DNA of 37,533 nt from an uncultured Oscillibacter sp. (GCA_905200545.1 CAJKKQ010000023.1:1-37533); one strand, 5' to 3'. Positions 22,752-30,931 are shown, counted from the stretch's first letter. Notes: generated by a model from the letters alone, not told the origin. Numbers and translations are program-made.

Positions 22752-24440
22752 ATGAAAAAGCTGTTGATGAGCCTGTCGGTAGTTGTGCTGTTTTTCGCCT
22801 GCACCGCCGTTTCAGCGGGGGCGGTAAGCAACGACATGGTGAAAGTGGGGCTCCGGTACGGATCCAGCGCCCTGTTTTCCGCCAACCTGGAAAACGCCGT
22901 GGGCTACGGATACGAGGTGGGCTATTACGACGAGGGCCGGGAGTTCCAGTCCCTGGGGTATCTGGACGAGACCACCATCTCCATGACCGCCGCCGGTACC
23001 ATCTATATGAATTCCTCCGGCACCTATTCCGCCTCCGTGCCCTCCGGTTCCTACCGGACCATGGGCGCCTGGCACGGGGAGGTGACGGGCTTCCGGGACT
23101 TTGACGAGGCCGCCGACGCCGCCCGGGACTACGACGGCTATCCCGCCTGGGTCAACGGGGAATTCGTGGTGCGCATCGGCTGCGTGGACTCCCGGGAGGA
23201 GGCGGAGGAGCTTCTGGATGACGCTGGGGCCCGGGGCTCCGCCGTGCGCTCTTCCTCCTCCGGCGTGTTGGTGACGGTGACGGGCACCACGCAGGTGCTC
23301 TTCGAGTTTGACGGCTCCGGCATCTGGAACCTGGGCGTTCTGCCCGACGGCCAGGGGGAGGAGTCCGTCACCTGGTTCAAGGGCTGCCGGTACCTGGGGG
23401 GGTTCGAGTATCCCCGCACCACCGGCGGCAATCTCAGCGTGGTGAACGTGCTGGACCTGGAGCAGTATGTCCGGGGTGTGGTGCCCTACGAGATGCCCGA
23501 CACCTGGCCGGAGGAAGCCCTGAAGGCCCAGGCGGTGTGCGCCCGGACCTTCGTGTGCCGGGAGACCAAGCACCTTGCAAGCTACGGCTTCGACGTGTGC
23601 GCCACGGTGGACTGCCAGGTGTACTCCGGCATGGGCAACAGCACAAACAGCCCCACCGCCGCCACGGACCGGGCGGTGCGGGAGACGGAAGGGGAGTGCG
23701 TCTACTATGACGGCGTCCTCATCGAGGCGGTGTACCACTCCTCCGACGGCGGCGCTACCGAGGACGCCAAAAACGTCTGGGGCGGGGACGTGCCCTATCT
23801 CCAGGGGAAGAAAGATCCCTACGAGGCTATGACCTCCATCCCCAACTACAACTATACCGTCACCTACACCTATGACCAGCTGACGTGGGTGCTGCAAAAC
23901 AGCGGGTACTCCATCGGCACCGTGTGCGACGTCTACGTGGCGGAGCGCTCCGCCCTGGGCAATGTCACCAAGGTGGTCTTTACGGACACCTCCGGCAAGC
24001 GCCTGACGGTGACGGGCCAGGCCTGCTCCAACGCCTTCTACTCCACCACTCTGGGCAAGAACGTCCGCAGCCTGCGCTTCACCATCTCCGGCGGATCCGG
24101 GGAGGGGAGCGGCACCGCCGGCGGCTACGTGGTCAACGGCACCACGGTGCTCTCGGACCTCTCCGGCGCGGCGGTGATCTCCGGCTCCGGCACCTTGGGG
24201 ACCCTGAAGGGCGGCACGTACAGCGCCATCACGTCCTCCGGCACGGAGACTCTGGCGCCATCCTCCGGCACTGCCTCCAACTCCGGCTCCGTCCCCTCCG
24301 GCAGCGGCATCACCATCACCGGCACCGGATATGGGCATCATGTGGGCATGAGCCAGTACGGCGCCAAGGCCATGGCGGAGCAGGGTTACGACTATCTGGA
24401 CATTCTGGAATTCTACTATACCGACGTTACCATTGAGTGA
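22752..24440 (+). CDS. spoIID: SpoIID/LytB-domain peptidoglycan-processing protein
   Basis: The 562-residue protein starts with a signal peptide (residues 1-25, ending SAGA). An SPOR-like segment follows (near 110-160, [23 protein letters not shown]). The SpoIID domain has [19 protein letters not shown] and [13 protein letters not shown], then [18 protein letters not shown]. After a Gly/Ser/Thr-rich low-complexity stretch it ends with [19 protein letters not shown], the catalytic-site end of the family. SpoIID is a lytic transglycosylase needed for engulfment. The long inserts make it larger than Bacillus SpoIID, so a LytB-like paralogue is possible. ATG 22752 follows GGGGAGG. Confidence 0.85.
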   Translation: MKKLLMSLSVVVLFFACTAVSAGAVSNDMVKVGLRYGSSALFSANLENAVGYGYEVGYYDEGREFQSLGYLDETTISMTAAGTIYMNSSGTYSASVPSGSYRTMGAWHGEVTGFRDFDEAADAARDYDGYPAWVNGEFVVRIGCVDSREEAEELLDDAGARGSAVRSSSSGVLVTVTGTTQVLFEFDGSGIWNLGVLPDGQGEESVTWFKGCRYLGGFEYPRTTGGNLSVVNVLDLEQYVRGVVPYEMPDTWPEEALKAQAVCARTFVCRETKHLASYGFDVCATVDCQVYSGMGNSTNSPTAATDRAVRETEGECVYYDGVLIEAVYHSSDGGATEDAKNVWGGDVPYLQGKKDPYEAMTSIPNYNYTVTYTYDQLTWVLQNSGYSIGTVCDVYVAERSALGNVTKVVFTDTSGKRLTVTGQACSNAFYSTTLGKNVRSLRFTISGGSGEGSGTAGGYVVNGTTVLSDLSGAAVISGSGTLGTLKGGTYSAITSSGTETLAPSSGTASNSGSVPSGSGITITGTGYGHHVGMSQYGAKAMAEQGYDYLDILEFYYTDVTIE

Positions 24441-24456
24441 GGAGCTATTTAAGACC

Positions 24457-25482
24457 ATGAAAACCAGCGATTTTTACTACGACCTTCCCCAGGAACTCAT
24501 CGCCCAGACGCCTCTGGAGCGGCGGGACGGATCCCGCCTGCTGACGCTGGACAAGGTGACGGGGGAGTGGGAGCACCGGCACTTTTACGACCTGCCGGAG
24601 TACCTGAACCCCGGGGACTGCCTGATTTTGAACGACTCCCGGGTGCTGCCCGCCCGCCTGCTGGGCCAGCGGCTCCCCGGCGGCGGCGCCTGCGAGGTGC
24701 TGCTGCTCATTGACAAGGGGGAGGGCACCTGGGAGTGCCTGGTGCGCCCGGGCCGGAAGATGAAGCCCGGCGCCCGACTCTCCTTTGGCAACGGGGAACT
24801 CACCGCCGAAGTGACGGAGGAGCTCCCCGGCGGCAACCGCCTGGTGCACTTCAACTACAACGGCATCTTCCTGGAGGTGCTGGAGCGGCTGGGGAAGATG
24901 CCCCTGCCCCCCTATATCAAGGAGGAGCTCCAGGACTCCGAGCGCTACCAGACCGTCTATTCCAAGGTGCTGGGCAGCGCGGCGGCCCCCACGGCGGGGC
25001 TCCACTTCACGCCGGAGCTGCTGAAGAAAATCGCCGACATGGGGGTGAACATCGGCTATGTGACCCTCCACGTGGGCCTTGGCACCTTCCGGCCCGTGAA
25101 GGAGGACAACATCGAAGAGCACCCCATGCACAGCGAATACTGTGTGGTGCCGCCGGAGACGGCGGAGCTCATCAACCGCACCCGGGCCTCCGGCGGCCGG
25201 TGCGTGTGCGTGGGCACCACCTCCTGCCGGACCCTGGAGAGCTTCGCCGCCGAGGACGGGCATATGGAGCCCTCCGCCGGCTGGACGGACATCTTCATCT
25301 ACCCCGGCTACAAGTTCAAGGTGATGGACGCCCTGGTGACCAACTTCCACCTGCCGGAGTCCACGCTGGTGATGCTGGTCTCCGCCTTCGCCGGGCGGGA
25401 GCACATCCTGAATGCCTATGCCGAGGCGGTGAAGGAGCGCTACCGCTTCTTCTCCTTCGGCGACGCCATGTTCATCCACTGA
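24457..25482 (+). CDS. queA: S-adenosylmethionine:tRNA ribosyltransferase-isomerase
   Basis: The 341-residue enzyme adds the epoxycyclopentane ring from SAM to preQ1-modified tRNA, the penultimate step of queuosine synthesis. [24 protein letters not shown] is the usual N-terminus. [24 protein letters not shown] and [18 protein letters not shown] are family signatures. I chose ATG 24457. A TTG at 24433 overlapping the spoIID end is possible, but AGGAG at 24440-24444 suits the later start. Tgt, the partner enzyme, is at 26804. Confidence 0.96.
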   Translation: MKTSDFYYDLPQELIAQTPLERRDGSRLLTLDKVTGEWEHRHFYDLPEYLNPGDCLILNDSRVLPARLLGQRLPGGGACEVLLLIDKGEGTWECLVRPGRKMKPGARLSFGNGELTAEVTEELPGGNRLVHFNYNGIFLEVLERLGKMPLPPYIKEELQDSERYQTVYSKVLGSAAAPTAGLHFTPELLKKIADMGVNIGYVTLHVGLGTFRPVKEDNIEEHPMHSEYCVVPPETAELINRTRASGGRCVCVGTTSCRTLESFAAEDGHMEPSAGWTDIFIYPGYKFKVMDALVTNFHLPESTLVMLVSAFAGREHILNAYAEAVKERYRFFSFGDAMFIH

Positions 25483-25494
25483 AAACCCCGTTTC

Positions 25495-25526
25495 CGCCCC
25501 TGGCTCTCCGCCAGGGGCGTTTTTTT
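25495..25526 (+). terminator. Terminator after queA
   Basis: CGCCCCTGG (25495-25503) and CCAGGGGCG (25511-25519) form a perfect stem followed by seven T (25520-25526). Confidence 0.9.
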
Positions 25527-25570
25527 GAAAAAAGTATGGAAAAATAGGAGGTTTGTTAACACAAACGTTT

Positions 25571-25597
25571 GCAAATCACCTTGACAGTGTGATTTGC
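25571..25597. promoter_or_regulatory. Palindromic operator candidate over the CDF promoter
   Basis: GCAAATCAC (25571-25579) and GTGATTTGC (25589-25597) are a perfect 9-base inverted repeat spaced 9. It encloses the -35 at 25581-25586. A second perfect palindrome, CAAACGTTTG (25562-25571), abuts it. Confidence 0.55.
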
Positions 25598-25609
25598 ATA
25601 TGGTATCTT
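25581..25609 (+). promoter_or_regulatory. Promoter of the CDF transporter gene
   Basis: TTGACA (25581-25586) and TATCTT (25604-25609) are spaced 17 bases apart. Transcription should begin near 25616. Confidence 0.75.
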
Positions 25610-25615
25610 AGTGAA

Positions 25616-25747
25616 AATCTCCCGGCGGGCCGATGCTGCGATTCGCAGCGGGGGCAGCCAGGCAGACCCGCCGCCTGGAGGCGGAGAGGGTCGGGCCGCG
25701 GGACGCGGCAGTCCGGGACACCGGACGGGACGGCGGAGGGCCGGAGC
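25616..25747 (+). promoter_or_regulatory. Highly folded leader RNA, candidate metal (NiCo/czcD-like) riboswitch
   Basis: The leader can close at its ends (25619-25626 with 25740-25746, one bulge). Inside are successive stems: GCTGCG/CGCAGC (25635-25649); GACCC (25665-25669) with GGGTC (25688-25692), capped by CCGCC/GGCGG; GCCGCG (25695-25700) with CGCGGC (25704-25709); and GTCCGG (25711-25716) with CCGGAC (25721-25726). AGGCA precedes the GACCC stem and GGGAC follows the last one, as in the four-way NiCo riboswitch as I remember it. Several junction bases differ from that memory, so this is a candidate only. The ribosome site follows at 25750-25757. Confidence 0.4.
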
Positions 25748-25763
25748 AGGGAGGAACCGACGC

Positions 25764-26648
25764 ATGAATCCACGGGAGCATGAACAGGTGGCTGTGGGCG
25801 TGTCCACCGTCACCATCGTCATCAATATCGCACTGTCCTTATTCAAATTTGCCGCGGGCATTCTGGCCCGGTCCGGGGCCATGGTGTCCGACGCGGTGCA
25901 TTCGGCCTCCGACGTGCTGGCCACCCTCATCGTGATTTTGGGGGTGAAGCTGGCGGGCCGGGCCGCCGACGACGACCACCCCTACGGCCACGAGCGGCTG
26001 GAGTGTGTGGCGGCGCTGATCCTGGGCCTCATCCTGGGAGCCACCGGCGTGGGCATCGGCATCACCGGCATCCGCAAGATCGTGGGCGGGGAGGACCTGG
26101 CCTCTCCCGGCGCCCTGGCCCTGGCGGCGGCAGTGGTGTCCATCGTGGTGAAGGAGGCCATGTTCTGGTACACCCGGGCGGCGGCCCGGCGCATCGACTC
26201 CAGCGCCCTGATGGCGGAGGCCTGGCACCACCGCTCCGACGCGCTGTCCTCCGTGGGCAGCTTTGCGGGCATCCTGGGGGCCCGGCTGGGCTGGCCGGTG
26301 CTGGATCCCATCGCCTCGGTGGTGATCTGCCTCTTTATCCTCAAGGCCGCCTGGGATATCCTCACCGACGCCCTGGAGCGCATGACGGATCACGCCTGCG
26401 ATCCGAAACTGGCGGAGGAGATGGAATCCTCCGTCCTGTCCCAGCCCGGCGTGCTGGGGGTGGACGCCCTGAACACCCGCCTCTTCGGGGACCGGATCTA
26501 CGTGGACGTGGAGATCCGGGCCAACGGGGAGCTGACCCTCAACGAGACCCACGCCACCGCCCAGGCCGTCCACGACGCCCTGGAGGCGGGCTTCCCCCAG
26601 GTCAAGCACTGCATGGTCCATGTGAACCCCGCCCGGGTGGAAAGCTGA
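25764..26648 (+). CDS. Cation diffusion facilitator (CDF) transporter
   Basis: The 294-residue protein has six expected membrane helices and a C-terminal cytosolic domain. SDAVHSASDVLATLIV (near residues 38-52) and EAWHHRSDALSSVGSFAG (near 152-169) carry the paired Asp/His metal-site residues of CDF proteins. DDDHPYGHERLE follows helix 2. CDF proteins export Zn, Fe, Mn, Co or Ni in exchange for protons, and the metal cannot be assigned from sequence alone. ATG 25764 is preceded by GGGAGGAA. The frame is open upstream but crosses the structured leader. Confidence 0.93.
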   Translation: MNPREHEQVAVGVSTVTIVINIALSLFKFAAGILARSGAMVSDAVHSASDVLATLIVILGVKLAGRAADDDHPYGHERLECVAALILGLILGATGVGIGITGIRKIVGGEDLASPGALALAAAVVSIVVKEAMFWYTRAAARRIDSSALMAEAWHHRSDALSSVGSFAGILGARLGWPVLDPIASVVICLFILKAAWDILTDALERMTDHACDPKLAEEMESSVLSQPGVLGVDALNTRLFGDRIYVDVEIRANGELTLNETHATAQAVHDALEAGFPQVKHCMVHVNPARVES

Positions 26649-26661
26649 ATCGCGGCTGAGT

Positions 26662-26691
26662 GCGCCGGAGCCTTTGGCTCCGGCGCTTTTT
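26662..26691 (+). terminator. Terminator after the CDF gene
   Basis: GCGCCGGAGCC (26662-26672) and GGCTCCGGCGC (26676-26686) are perfectly complementary with loop TTT, then TTTTT (26687-26691). Confidence 0.9.
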
Positions 26692-26696
26692 GTCTC

Positions 26697-26725
26697 TTGC
26701 GTACCGGGGCGGGATGGACTATAAT
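26697..26725 (+). promoter_or_regulatory. Promoter of tgt
   Basis: TTGCGT (26697-26702) and TATAAT (26720-26725) with a 17-base spacer, directly after the preceding terminator. Confidence 0.75.
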
Positions 26726-26803
26726 AGAAAGGCTATGGGCCCACGGGCCCCGGCCCGGAAGGGCGGGGGAGGGCCCACCCAAGACATCCACAGGAGGAGC
26801 GGT

Positions 26804-27943
26804 ATGTTTCAGGTTCTCAAGCAAGAGGGCCGCGCCCGGCGCGGTCAGTTTTCCTGCGCTCACGGCGGCGTGGTCCAGACGCCGGTATTCATGAACGTGG
26901 GCACCCAGGCGGCCATCAAGGGCGGCGTCAGCGCCCAGGACTTAAAAGAGGTGGGCTGCCAGATCGAGCTCTCCAACACCTACCACCTGCACCTGCGGCC
27001 CGGCGACCACATCGTCCGGCAGATGGGCGGGCTCCACAAGTTCATGCACTGGGACGGCCCCATCCTCACGGACTCCGGCGGGTTCCAGGTGTTCTCCCTG
27101 GCCTCTTTGCGCAAGATCAAGGAGGAGGGCGTCACCTTCGCCTCCCACATCGACGGCCGCAAGATCTTCATGGGCCCCGAGGAGTCCATGCGCATCCAGT
27201 CCAACCTGGGCAGCGACATCGCCATGGCCTTTGACGAGTGCGTGGAGAATCCCGCCACCTACGAGTACGCCAAGGCCAGCTGTGAGCGGACGGCCCGGTG
27301 GCTGGAGCGCTGCAAGATCGAGCACGACCGCTTGAACAGCCTGCCGGAGACGGTGAACCCCGGGCAGATGCTCTTCGGCATCAACCAGGGCGCCACCTTT
27401 GCAGACCTCCGGGTCTGGCACATGGATGAGATCGCAAAGCTGGATTGCGACGGCTACGCCATCGGCGGATTGGCAGTGGGAGAGCCGGCGGAGGTGATGT
27501 ACGAGATCATCGACGCCGTGGAGCCCCATATGCCCAAGGACAAGCCCCGCTACCTCATGGGCGTGGGCACCCCCACCAACATCATCGAGGCGGTGCACCT
27601 GGGGGTGGACTTCTTCGACTGCGTGATGCCCTCCCGCAACGGACGCCACGGCAAGCTCTTCACCTGGGAGGGCACCGTCAACATCCTCAACGAGAAGTAC
27701 GCGACGGACGAGCGGCCTATCAGCGGCAGCTGCGGCTGCCCCGTGTGCCGCAACTACTCCCGGGCGTACCTGCGCCACCTCTTCAAGGCCGACGAGGTGC
27801 TGGCGCTGCGGCTGGCGGTGCTCCACAACCTGTATTTTTATAACGACCTGATGGTGAAGATCCGCGCCGCCCTGGACGCCGGGACCTTCGAGGAATTCCG
27901 CGCCCGGTACAGCGGCAAGCTGGAGCAGCGGGTCCAGGACTGA
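26804..27943 (+). CDS. tgt: tRNA-guanine transglycosylase
   Basis: The 379-residue enzyme exchanges G34 of target tRNAs for preQ1, one step before QueA. LTDSGGFQVFSLA contains a catalytic Asp and GFDEC-type FDECVENPA the second. GINQGATFADLR and GGLAVGEP are substrate-pocket motifs. The zinc site is CGCPVCRNYSRAYLRHLF near residues 306-323. ATG 26804 is set by AGGAGG at 26792-26797. It has its own promoter. Confidence 0.97.
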   Translation: MFQVLKQEGRARRGQFSCAHGGVVQTPVFMNVGTQAAIKGGVSAQDLKEVGCQIELSNTYHLHLRPGDHIVRQMGGLHKFMHWDGPILTDSGGFQVFSLASLRKIKEEGVTFASHIDGRKIFMGPEESMRIQSNLGSDIAMAFDECVENPATYEYAKASCERTARWLERCKIEHDRLNSLPETVNPGQMLFGINQGATFADLRVWHMDEIAKLDCDGYAIGGLAVGEPAEVMYEIIDAVEPHMPKDKPRYLMGVGTPTNIIEAVHLGVDFFDCVMPSRNGRHGKLFTWEGTVNILNEKYATDERPISGSCGCPVCRNYSRAYLRHLFKADEVLALRLAVLHNLYFYNDLMVKIRAALDAGTFEEFRARYSGKLEQRVQD

Positions 27944-27963
27944 GGGACCCGGAAAGAAAGGAC

Positions 27964-27991
27964 TTGCAAAAGCGTTTGTATTTGGTATAAT
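27964..27991 (+). promoter_or_regulatory. Extended -10 promoter of yajC
   Basis: TTGCAA (27964-27969) and TATAAT (27986-27991) have a 16-base spacer. TGG just before the -10 gives a TGN extension. Confidence 0.8.
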
Positions 27992-28031
27992 GTTACCATT
28001 CTGATCTTACAAAAAAAGGAGACACAACAAT

Positions 28032-28427
28032 ATGGAATCCATTATTATGATGGTGGTCCTCATCGCCGTGTTCTACTTCCTGCTGATCCGGCCCGAGAAC
28101 AAGCGGAAGAAGCAGGCCCAGGACATGCGCAACAGCCTGAAGAAGGGCGACACCATCACCTCCATCGGCGGCATCGTGGGCAAGGTGGTGCAGGTGAACG
28201 ACGGCACCATCATCATCGAGACCAGCGAGGACCGGGTCCGCATGGAGCTGACCAAGTGGGCCGTGTCCACTGTGGGCGTCCAGACCGGCGAGCAGCCTGA
28301 GACCAAGAAGAAGGAAAAGAAGGCTGAGGAGGCTCCCGCTGAGGAAGCCAAGGAGCCCAAGGCGGAAGCCCCCGCTGAGGAGCCCGCTGCCGAGACTGCC
28401 GAGGCTGCTGAGGAGCCCAAGGAGTAA
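28032..28427 (+). CDS. yajC: Preprotein translocase subunit YajC
   Basis: The 131-residue protein has one N-terminal membrane helix (IIMMVVLIAVFYFLLIRP) and the YajC core KKGDTITSIGGIVGKVVQV. YajC accompanies SecDF in protein export. The last ~40 residues are a low-complexity Lys/Glu/Ala/Pro tail not needed by the core fold. ATG 28032 follows AAAGGAGAC. No secD or secF is adjacent. Confidence 0.93.
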   Translation: MESIIMMVVLIAVFYFLLIRPENKRKKQAQDMRNSLKKGDTITSIGGIVGKVVQVNDGTIIIETSEDRVRMELTKWAVSTVGVQTGEQPETKKKEKKAEEAPAEEAKEPKAEAPAEEPAAETAEAAEEPKE

Positions 28428-28451
28428 TCACCGTTTCTCCATCATAAAAAT

Positions 28452-28502
28452 ACCCTCTCTCGTCATATGCTCTTGGGGAGCAGAAGATGAGGGAGGGTTT
28501 TT
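28452..28502 (+). terminator. Terminator after yajC, overlapping the next gene's ribosome site
   Basis: ACCCTCTCTC...TCAT (28452-28466) pairs with ATGAGGGAGGGT (28487-28498), then TTTTT to 28502. GGGAGGG in the right arm is the only shine-dalgarno candidate for ATG 28505. Confidence 0.75.
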
Positions 28503-28504
28503 CT

Positions 28505-28972
28505 ATGGAAAAGACCGCGCAGGCCCGGAGGGGGCTGAACCTGGGAGGAAAGCAGGCGGGAAAGCGGATCGCCGGGAAGAAGCGCAAGCGCCTCTCCGGC
28601 CCGGCGGCGGCAGCCCTGGGCAGCGGCACGGCCCTGGGAGGATATGTGGCGCTGCTGGCACTGCTGGCGGCCCTGCTGGCCCGGGGCACGGTGCCGGAGG
28701 GGAGCCTGACGGGTGCGGTGATGGTCTGCTGCGCCCTGTCGGCTCTGGCGGGGGGCGCCGTCAGCGCCGGTCGGAGCACGTGGCGTCCCATGCCTGCCGG
28801 CTTCAGTGTGGGCGCCGTCATGGCGGTGATTTTGGTACTGGGCGGGCTCTCCGCCCCGGAGCCCCCGGACTGGGCAGGGCAGGGGGGAGCCCTGGTGCTC
28901 TGCACCCTGGGAGGGGGGCTGCTGGCGGGATTTCTGGCTGCCCGCCGGGCCAGGCGCAAGCGGCATCACTGA
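28505..28972 (+). CDS. TIGR04086-family membrane protein (YrzE-like)
   Basis: The 155-residue protein starts with a Lys/Arg/Gly-rich cytosolic tail (1-32). Four hydrophobic helices follow (about 40-60, 68-90, 96-116 and 128-145), and it ends with an Arg/Lys/His cluster. Size, topology and position right after yajC fit the TIGR04086 family, whose function is unknown. ATG 28505 is preferred over the in-frame ATG 28487, which lies inside the terminator stem. Confidence 0.75.
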   Translation: MEKTAQARRGLNLGGKQAGKRIAGKKRKRLSGPAAAALGSGTALGGYVALLALLAALLARGTVPEGSLTGAVMVCCALSALAGGAVSAGRSTWRPMPAGFSVGAVMAVILVLGGLSAPEPPDWAGQGGALVLCTLGGGLLAGFLAARRARRKRHH

Positions 28973-29219
28973 GAATGGGACTGTGAAATTCACCAAAAAT
29001 GCCGCCGCCGCCCCGGTTTGCCCCGCGCCGTCCCGTCCGGCGCGGGGCAGGGGAGGCCGCCCCGTCCGGCGCCAGATTTGGGGTCGCCGTCCGGTATTTT
29101 GCCACAAGATGTACAGATTTGATGGGCTTCCCGGCCTTCCGGTTTATGGAGTTTACATAATACAGTTTACATAAAAATTTGACATAACTGACAAAAAATG
29201 AGAACTTCCCGTAAATTCC
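28973..29219. other. Intergenic region with a strong hairpin and a direct repeat
   Basis: No credible gene is seen. GCCCCGCGCCG (29020-29030) pairs with CGGCGCGGGGC (29038-29048) in an 11-base-pair stem without a T-run. GTTTACATAA is repeated at 29151-29160 and 29165-29174. From 29150 onward the sequence is AT-rich and leads into the spoIIM promoters. Confidence 0.6.
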
Positions 29220-29248
29220 TTGCGAAATCTGGAAAATTGCACTATATT
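29220..29248 (+). promoter_or_regulatory. Sigma-A-type promoter candidate upstream of spoIIM
   Basis: TTGCGA (29220-29225) and TATATT (29243-29248), 17-base spacer. Confidence 0.55.
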
Positions 29249-29279
29249 AGAGAGAAGTAAAAGGGTTACGTTAACCGCC

Positions 29280-29308
29280 TCATATTTCCCGGCAACCCCG
29301 CATAGGGT
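29280..29308 (+). promoter_or_regulatory. Sigma-E-like sporulation promoter candidate of spoIIM
   Basis: TCATATT (29280-29286) fits the sigma-E -35, and CATAGGGT (29301-29308) partly fits the CATACAMT -10, with a 14-base spacer. SpoIIM is a sigma-E gene in Bacillus. The predicted start near 29315 would give a very short leader. Confidence 0.45.
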
Positions 29309-29327
29309 CATAGGGAGGTGAGGCGGA

Positions 29328-29963
29328 TTGAACTGGAGCGGTAGGAAACGGCCATCCGGGGACAGGGCGTCGGCGCTGCCGCGCCTGGTATTTTTAGCCC
29401 TGTGTTTCGCGGCAGGCATCTTTTTGGGACAGGTCCTGGCAAAGCGGTTCCCCGCCTCCGCGGGGGAGGAGCTCTCCCGGTACCTGACGGACTATGTCAC
29501 CCTCAGCGGGGAGGCGGTGCCGGGAAAGCGGACGCTGCTGACGGCGCTGGTGATCTATTTTCGCTATCCGCTGCTGGCGTTCTTCCTGGGATTTGCGTCC
29601 CTGGGGGTGGCGGCCATCCCGGCGGTGACCACCGCCTATGGGTTCTTTTTGTCGCTGTCCGTGTGCTGCTTCACGGCGGCCTTCGGGCGGCCCGGCATCC
29701 TCATCGCCCTGGCGGTGCTGGGGGTGCGGTGCCTTTTGACCCTGCCGTGCTACTTTTTGCTGGCGGTCCCCTCCCTGGGGACGTCGGCATCTCTTGCCAG
29801 CTTGTCGTTTGGGAGCGGCAGGCGGGCGGCCCCGGTGGTGTACGGCCGGGGATGCTGGAAGCGGCTGGCTGTGGTGTGCGGCGTGCTGCTGGCGGGTGTG
29901 TGTGTGGAATTGTTTCTCTCTCCGGCGCTGCTGGAGAGCGTGCTGGAGCGGGTGCTGACCTGA
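29328..29963 (+). CDS. spoIIM: Stage II sporulation protein M
   Basis: The 211-residue membrane protein has about five hydrophobic segments, including LVFLALCFAAGIFLGQVLA (20-38), YPLLAFFLGFASLGVAAIP and GILIALAVLGVRCLLTLPCYFLLAVPSL. SpoIIM acts with SpoIID and SpoIIP in septal peptidoglycan processing during engulfment. It lies directly before xerD, as in Bacillus where spoIIM, fur and xerD are close. The start is TTG 29328, 7 bases after GGAGGTG. The sequence AGGCGG before the start can pair with CCGCCTCAT near 29275. Confidence 0.8.
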   Translation: MNWSGRKRPSGDRASALPRLVFLALCFAAGIFLGQVLAKRFPASAGEELSRYLTDYVTLSGEAVPGKRTLLTALVIYFRYPLLAFFLGFASLGVAAIPAVTTAYGFFLSLSVCCFTAAFGRPGILIALAVLGVRCLLTLPCYFLLAVPSLGTSASLASLSFGSGRRAAPVVYGRGCWKRLAVVCGVLLAGVCVELFLSPALLESVLERVLT

Positions 29964-29991
29964 CCATAGAAAGAGAGAGGGGGGGATTTTC

Positions 29992-30879
29992 CTGGCAACG
30001 GAACATCTGGACGGCTTTCGCCGCTATTTATCGGAGGAGCGCCGTTCCTCCGAAAACACCATCAGCTCCTATCTGCGGGACGTGAGCCAGTTTGCCTCGT
30101 ATCTCACGGAGCGCTATGAGACGGAGCTTGCCCAGGCGAAGCCGGAGATGATCCGGGGCTACATGGACCACATGCTTGCCCAGGGAAAGTCCGCCGCCTC
30201 CGTCACCCGGTTTCTGGCGTCGGCCAAGTGCTTTTATAACTATCTGGTCTCCTCCGGTGCCGTGGCGGAGAGCCCTGTCAAGGGCATCACCGCGGGCCGG
30301 GCGGAGCGCAAGTACCCGGAGATCCTCACCAACAAGGAAGTGGAGCTGTTTTTGGAACAGCCCCAGTGTGTGGACGACAAGGGCTACCGGGACCACGCCA
30401 TGCTGGAGCTGCTCTACGCCACCGGCATCCGGGTCAGCGAGCTCATCTCCCTGGATCTTCAGGACCTGAACCTCCCGGCGGGGATCCTCCGGTGCGCCAG
30501 CAGGGGCAAGGAGCGTATCATACCCCTTTACAAGACTGCCGTCAAGGCCCTCCAGGACTACGTGAAGAACGTCCGTCCCCGGCTCATTGCCGACAGCGAT
30601 GAAACCGCCCTCTTCGTCAACATGAACGGCGAGCGCATGAGCCGTCAGGGCTTCTGGAAGATCATCAAGCACTACCAGGAGACGGCGGGCATCGAAAAGG
30701 ACATCACCCCCCACACCCTGCGCCACTCCTTCGCCGTGCACCTGCTGGAAAACGGCGCGGACCTGCGGGCCATCCAGGAGATGCTGGGCCACGCCGACAT
30801 CTCCTCCACCCAGATCTACGCCCACGTCATCAAGCAGCAGCTCAAGGATGTGTACCAGAAGGCCCATCCCCGGGCCTGA
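29992..30879 (+). CDS. xerD: Site-specific tyrosine recombinase XerD
   Basis: The 295-residue recombinase resolves chromosome dimers at dif. The N-terminal SAM-like domain begins HLDGFRRYLSEERRSSENTISSYL, and the catalytic domain shows ATGIRVSELISLDL, HTLRHSFAVHLL and LGHADISSTQIYAHV, giving Arg, His-Arg, His and Tyr of the active site. The N-terminal domain is in frame upstream of the first GTG (30082), and no ATG, GTG or TTG occurs in it. I place the start at CTG 29992, about 6 bases after GAGAGGGGGGG. ATT 29986 is the other possibility. A start at 30082 would remove about 30 conserved residues. Confidence 0.88.
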   Translation: MATEHLDGFRRYLSEERRSSENTISSYLRDVSQFASYLTERYETELAQAKPEMIRGYMDHMLAQGKSAASVTRFLASAKCFYNYLVSSGAVAESPVKGITAGRAERKYPEILTNKEVELFLEQPQCVDDKGYRDHAMLELLYATGIRVSELISLDLQDLNLPAGILRCASRGKERIIPLYKTAVKALQDYVKNVRPRLIADSDETALFVNMNGERMSRQGFWKIIKHYQETAGIEKDITPHTLRHSFAVHLLENGADLRAIQEMLGHADISSTQIYAHVIKQQLKDVYQKAHPRA

Positions 30880-30896
30880 ACCCCTGCGTTTTCTCC

Positions 30897-30925
30897 GCGC
30901 CCCGGCACAGCCGGGGCGCTTTTTT
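30897..30925 (+). terminator. Terminator after xerD
   Basis: GCGCCCCGGC (30897-30906) and GCCGGGGCGC (30910-30919), loop ACA, then six T (30920-30925). Confidence 0.9.
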
Positions 30926-30931
30926 CATCGG

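Noticed and set aside
24440..24457. preQ1 riboswitch before queA or tgt
   Set aside because: queA almost touches spoIID, and the 26726-26803 leader of tgt shows no preQ1-type pseudoknot sequence that I can recognise.
25553..25783. Open frame with AGGAGG at 25546 running through the CDF promoter and leader
   Set aside because: The spacing to its TTG is only one base, the frame crosses an operator, promoter and structured leader, and the product is low-complexity.
30082..30879. XerD starting at GTG 30082
   Set aside because: It would cut off in-frame, clearly XerD-like N-terminal sequence.
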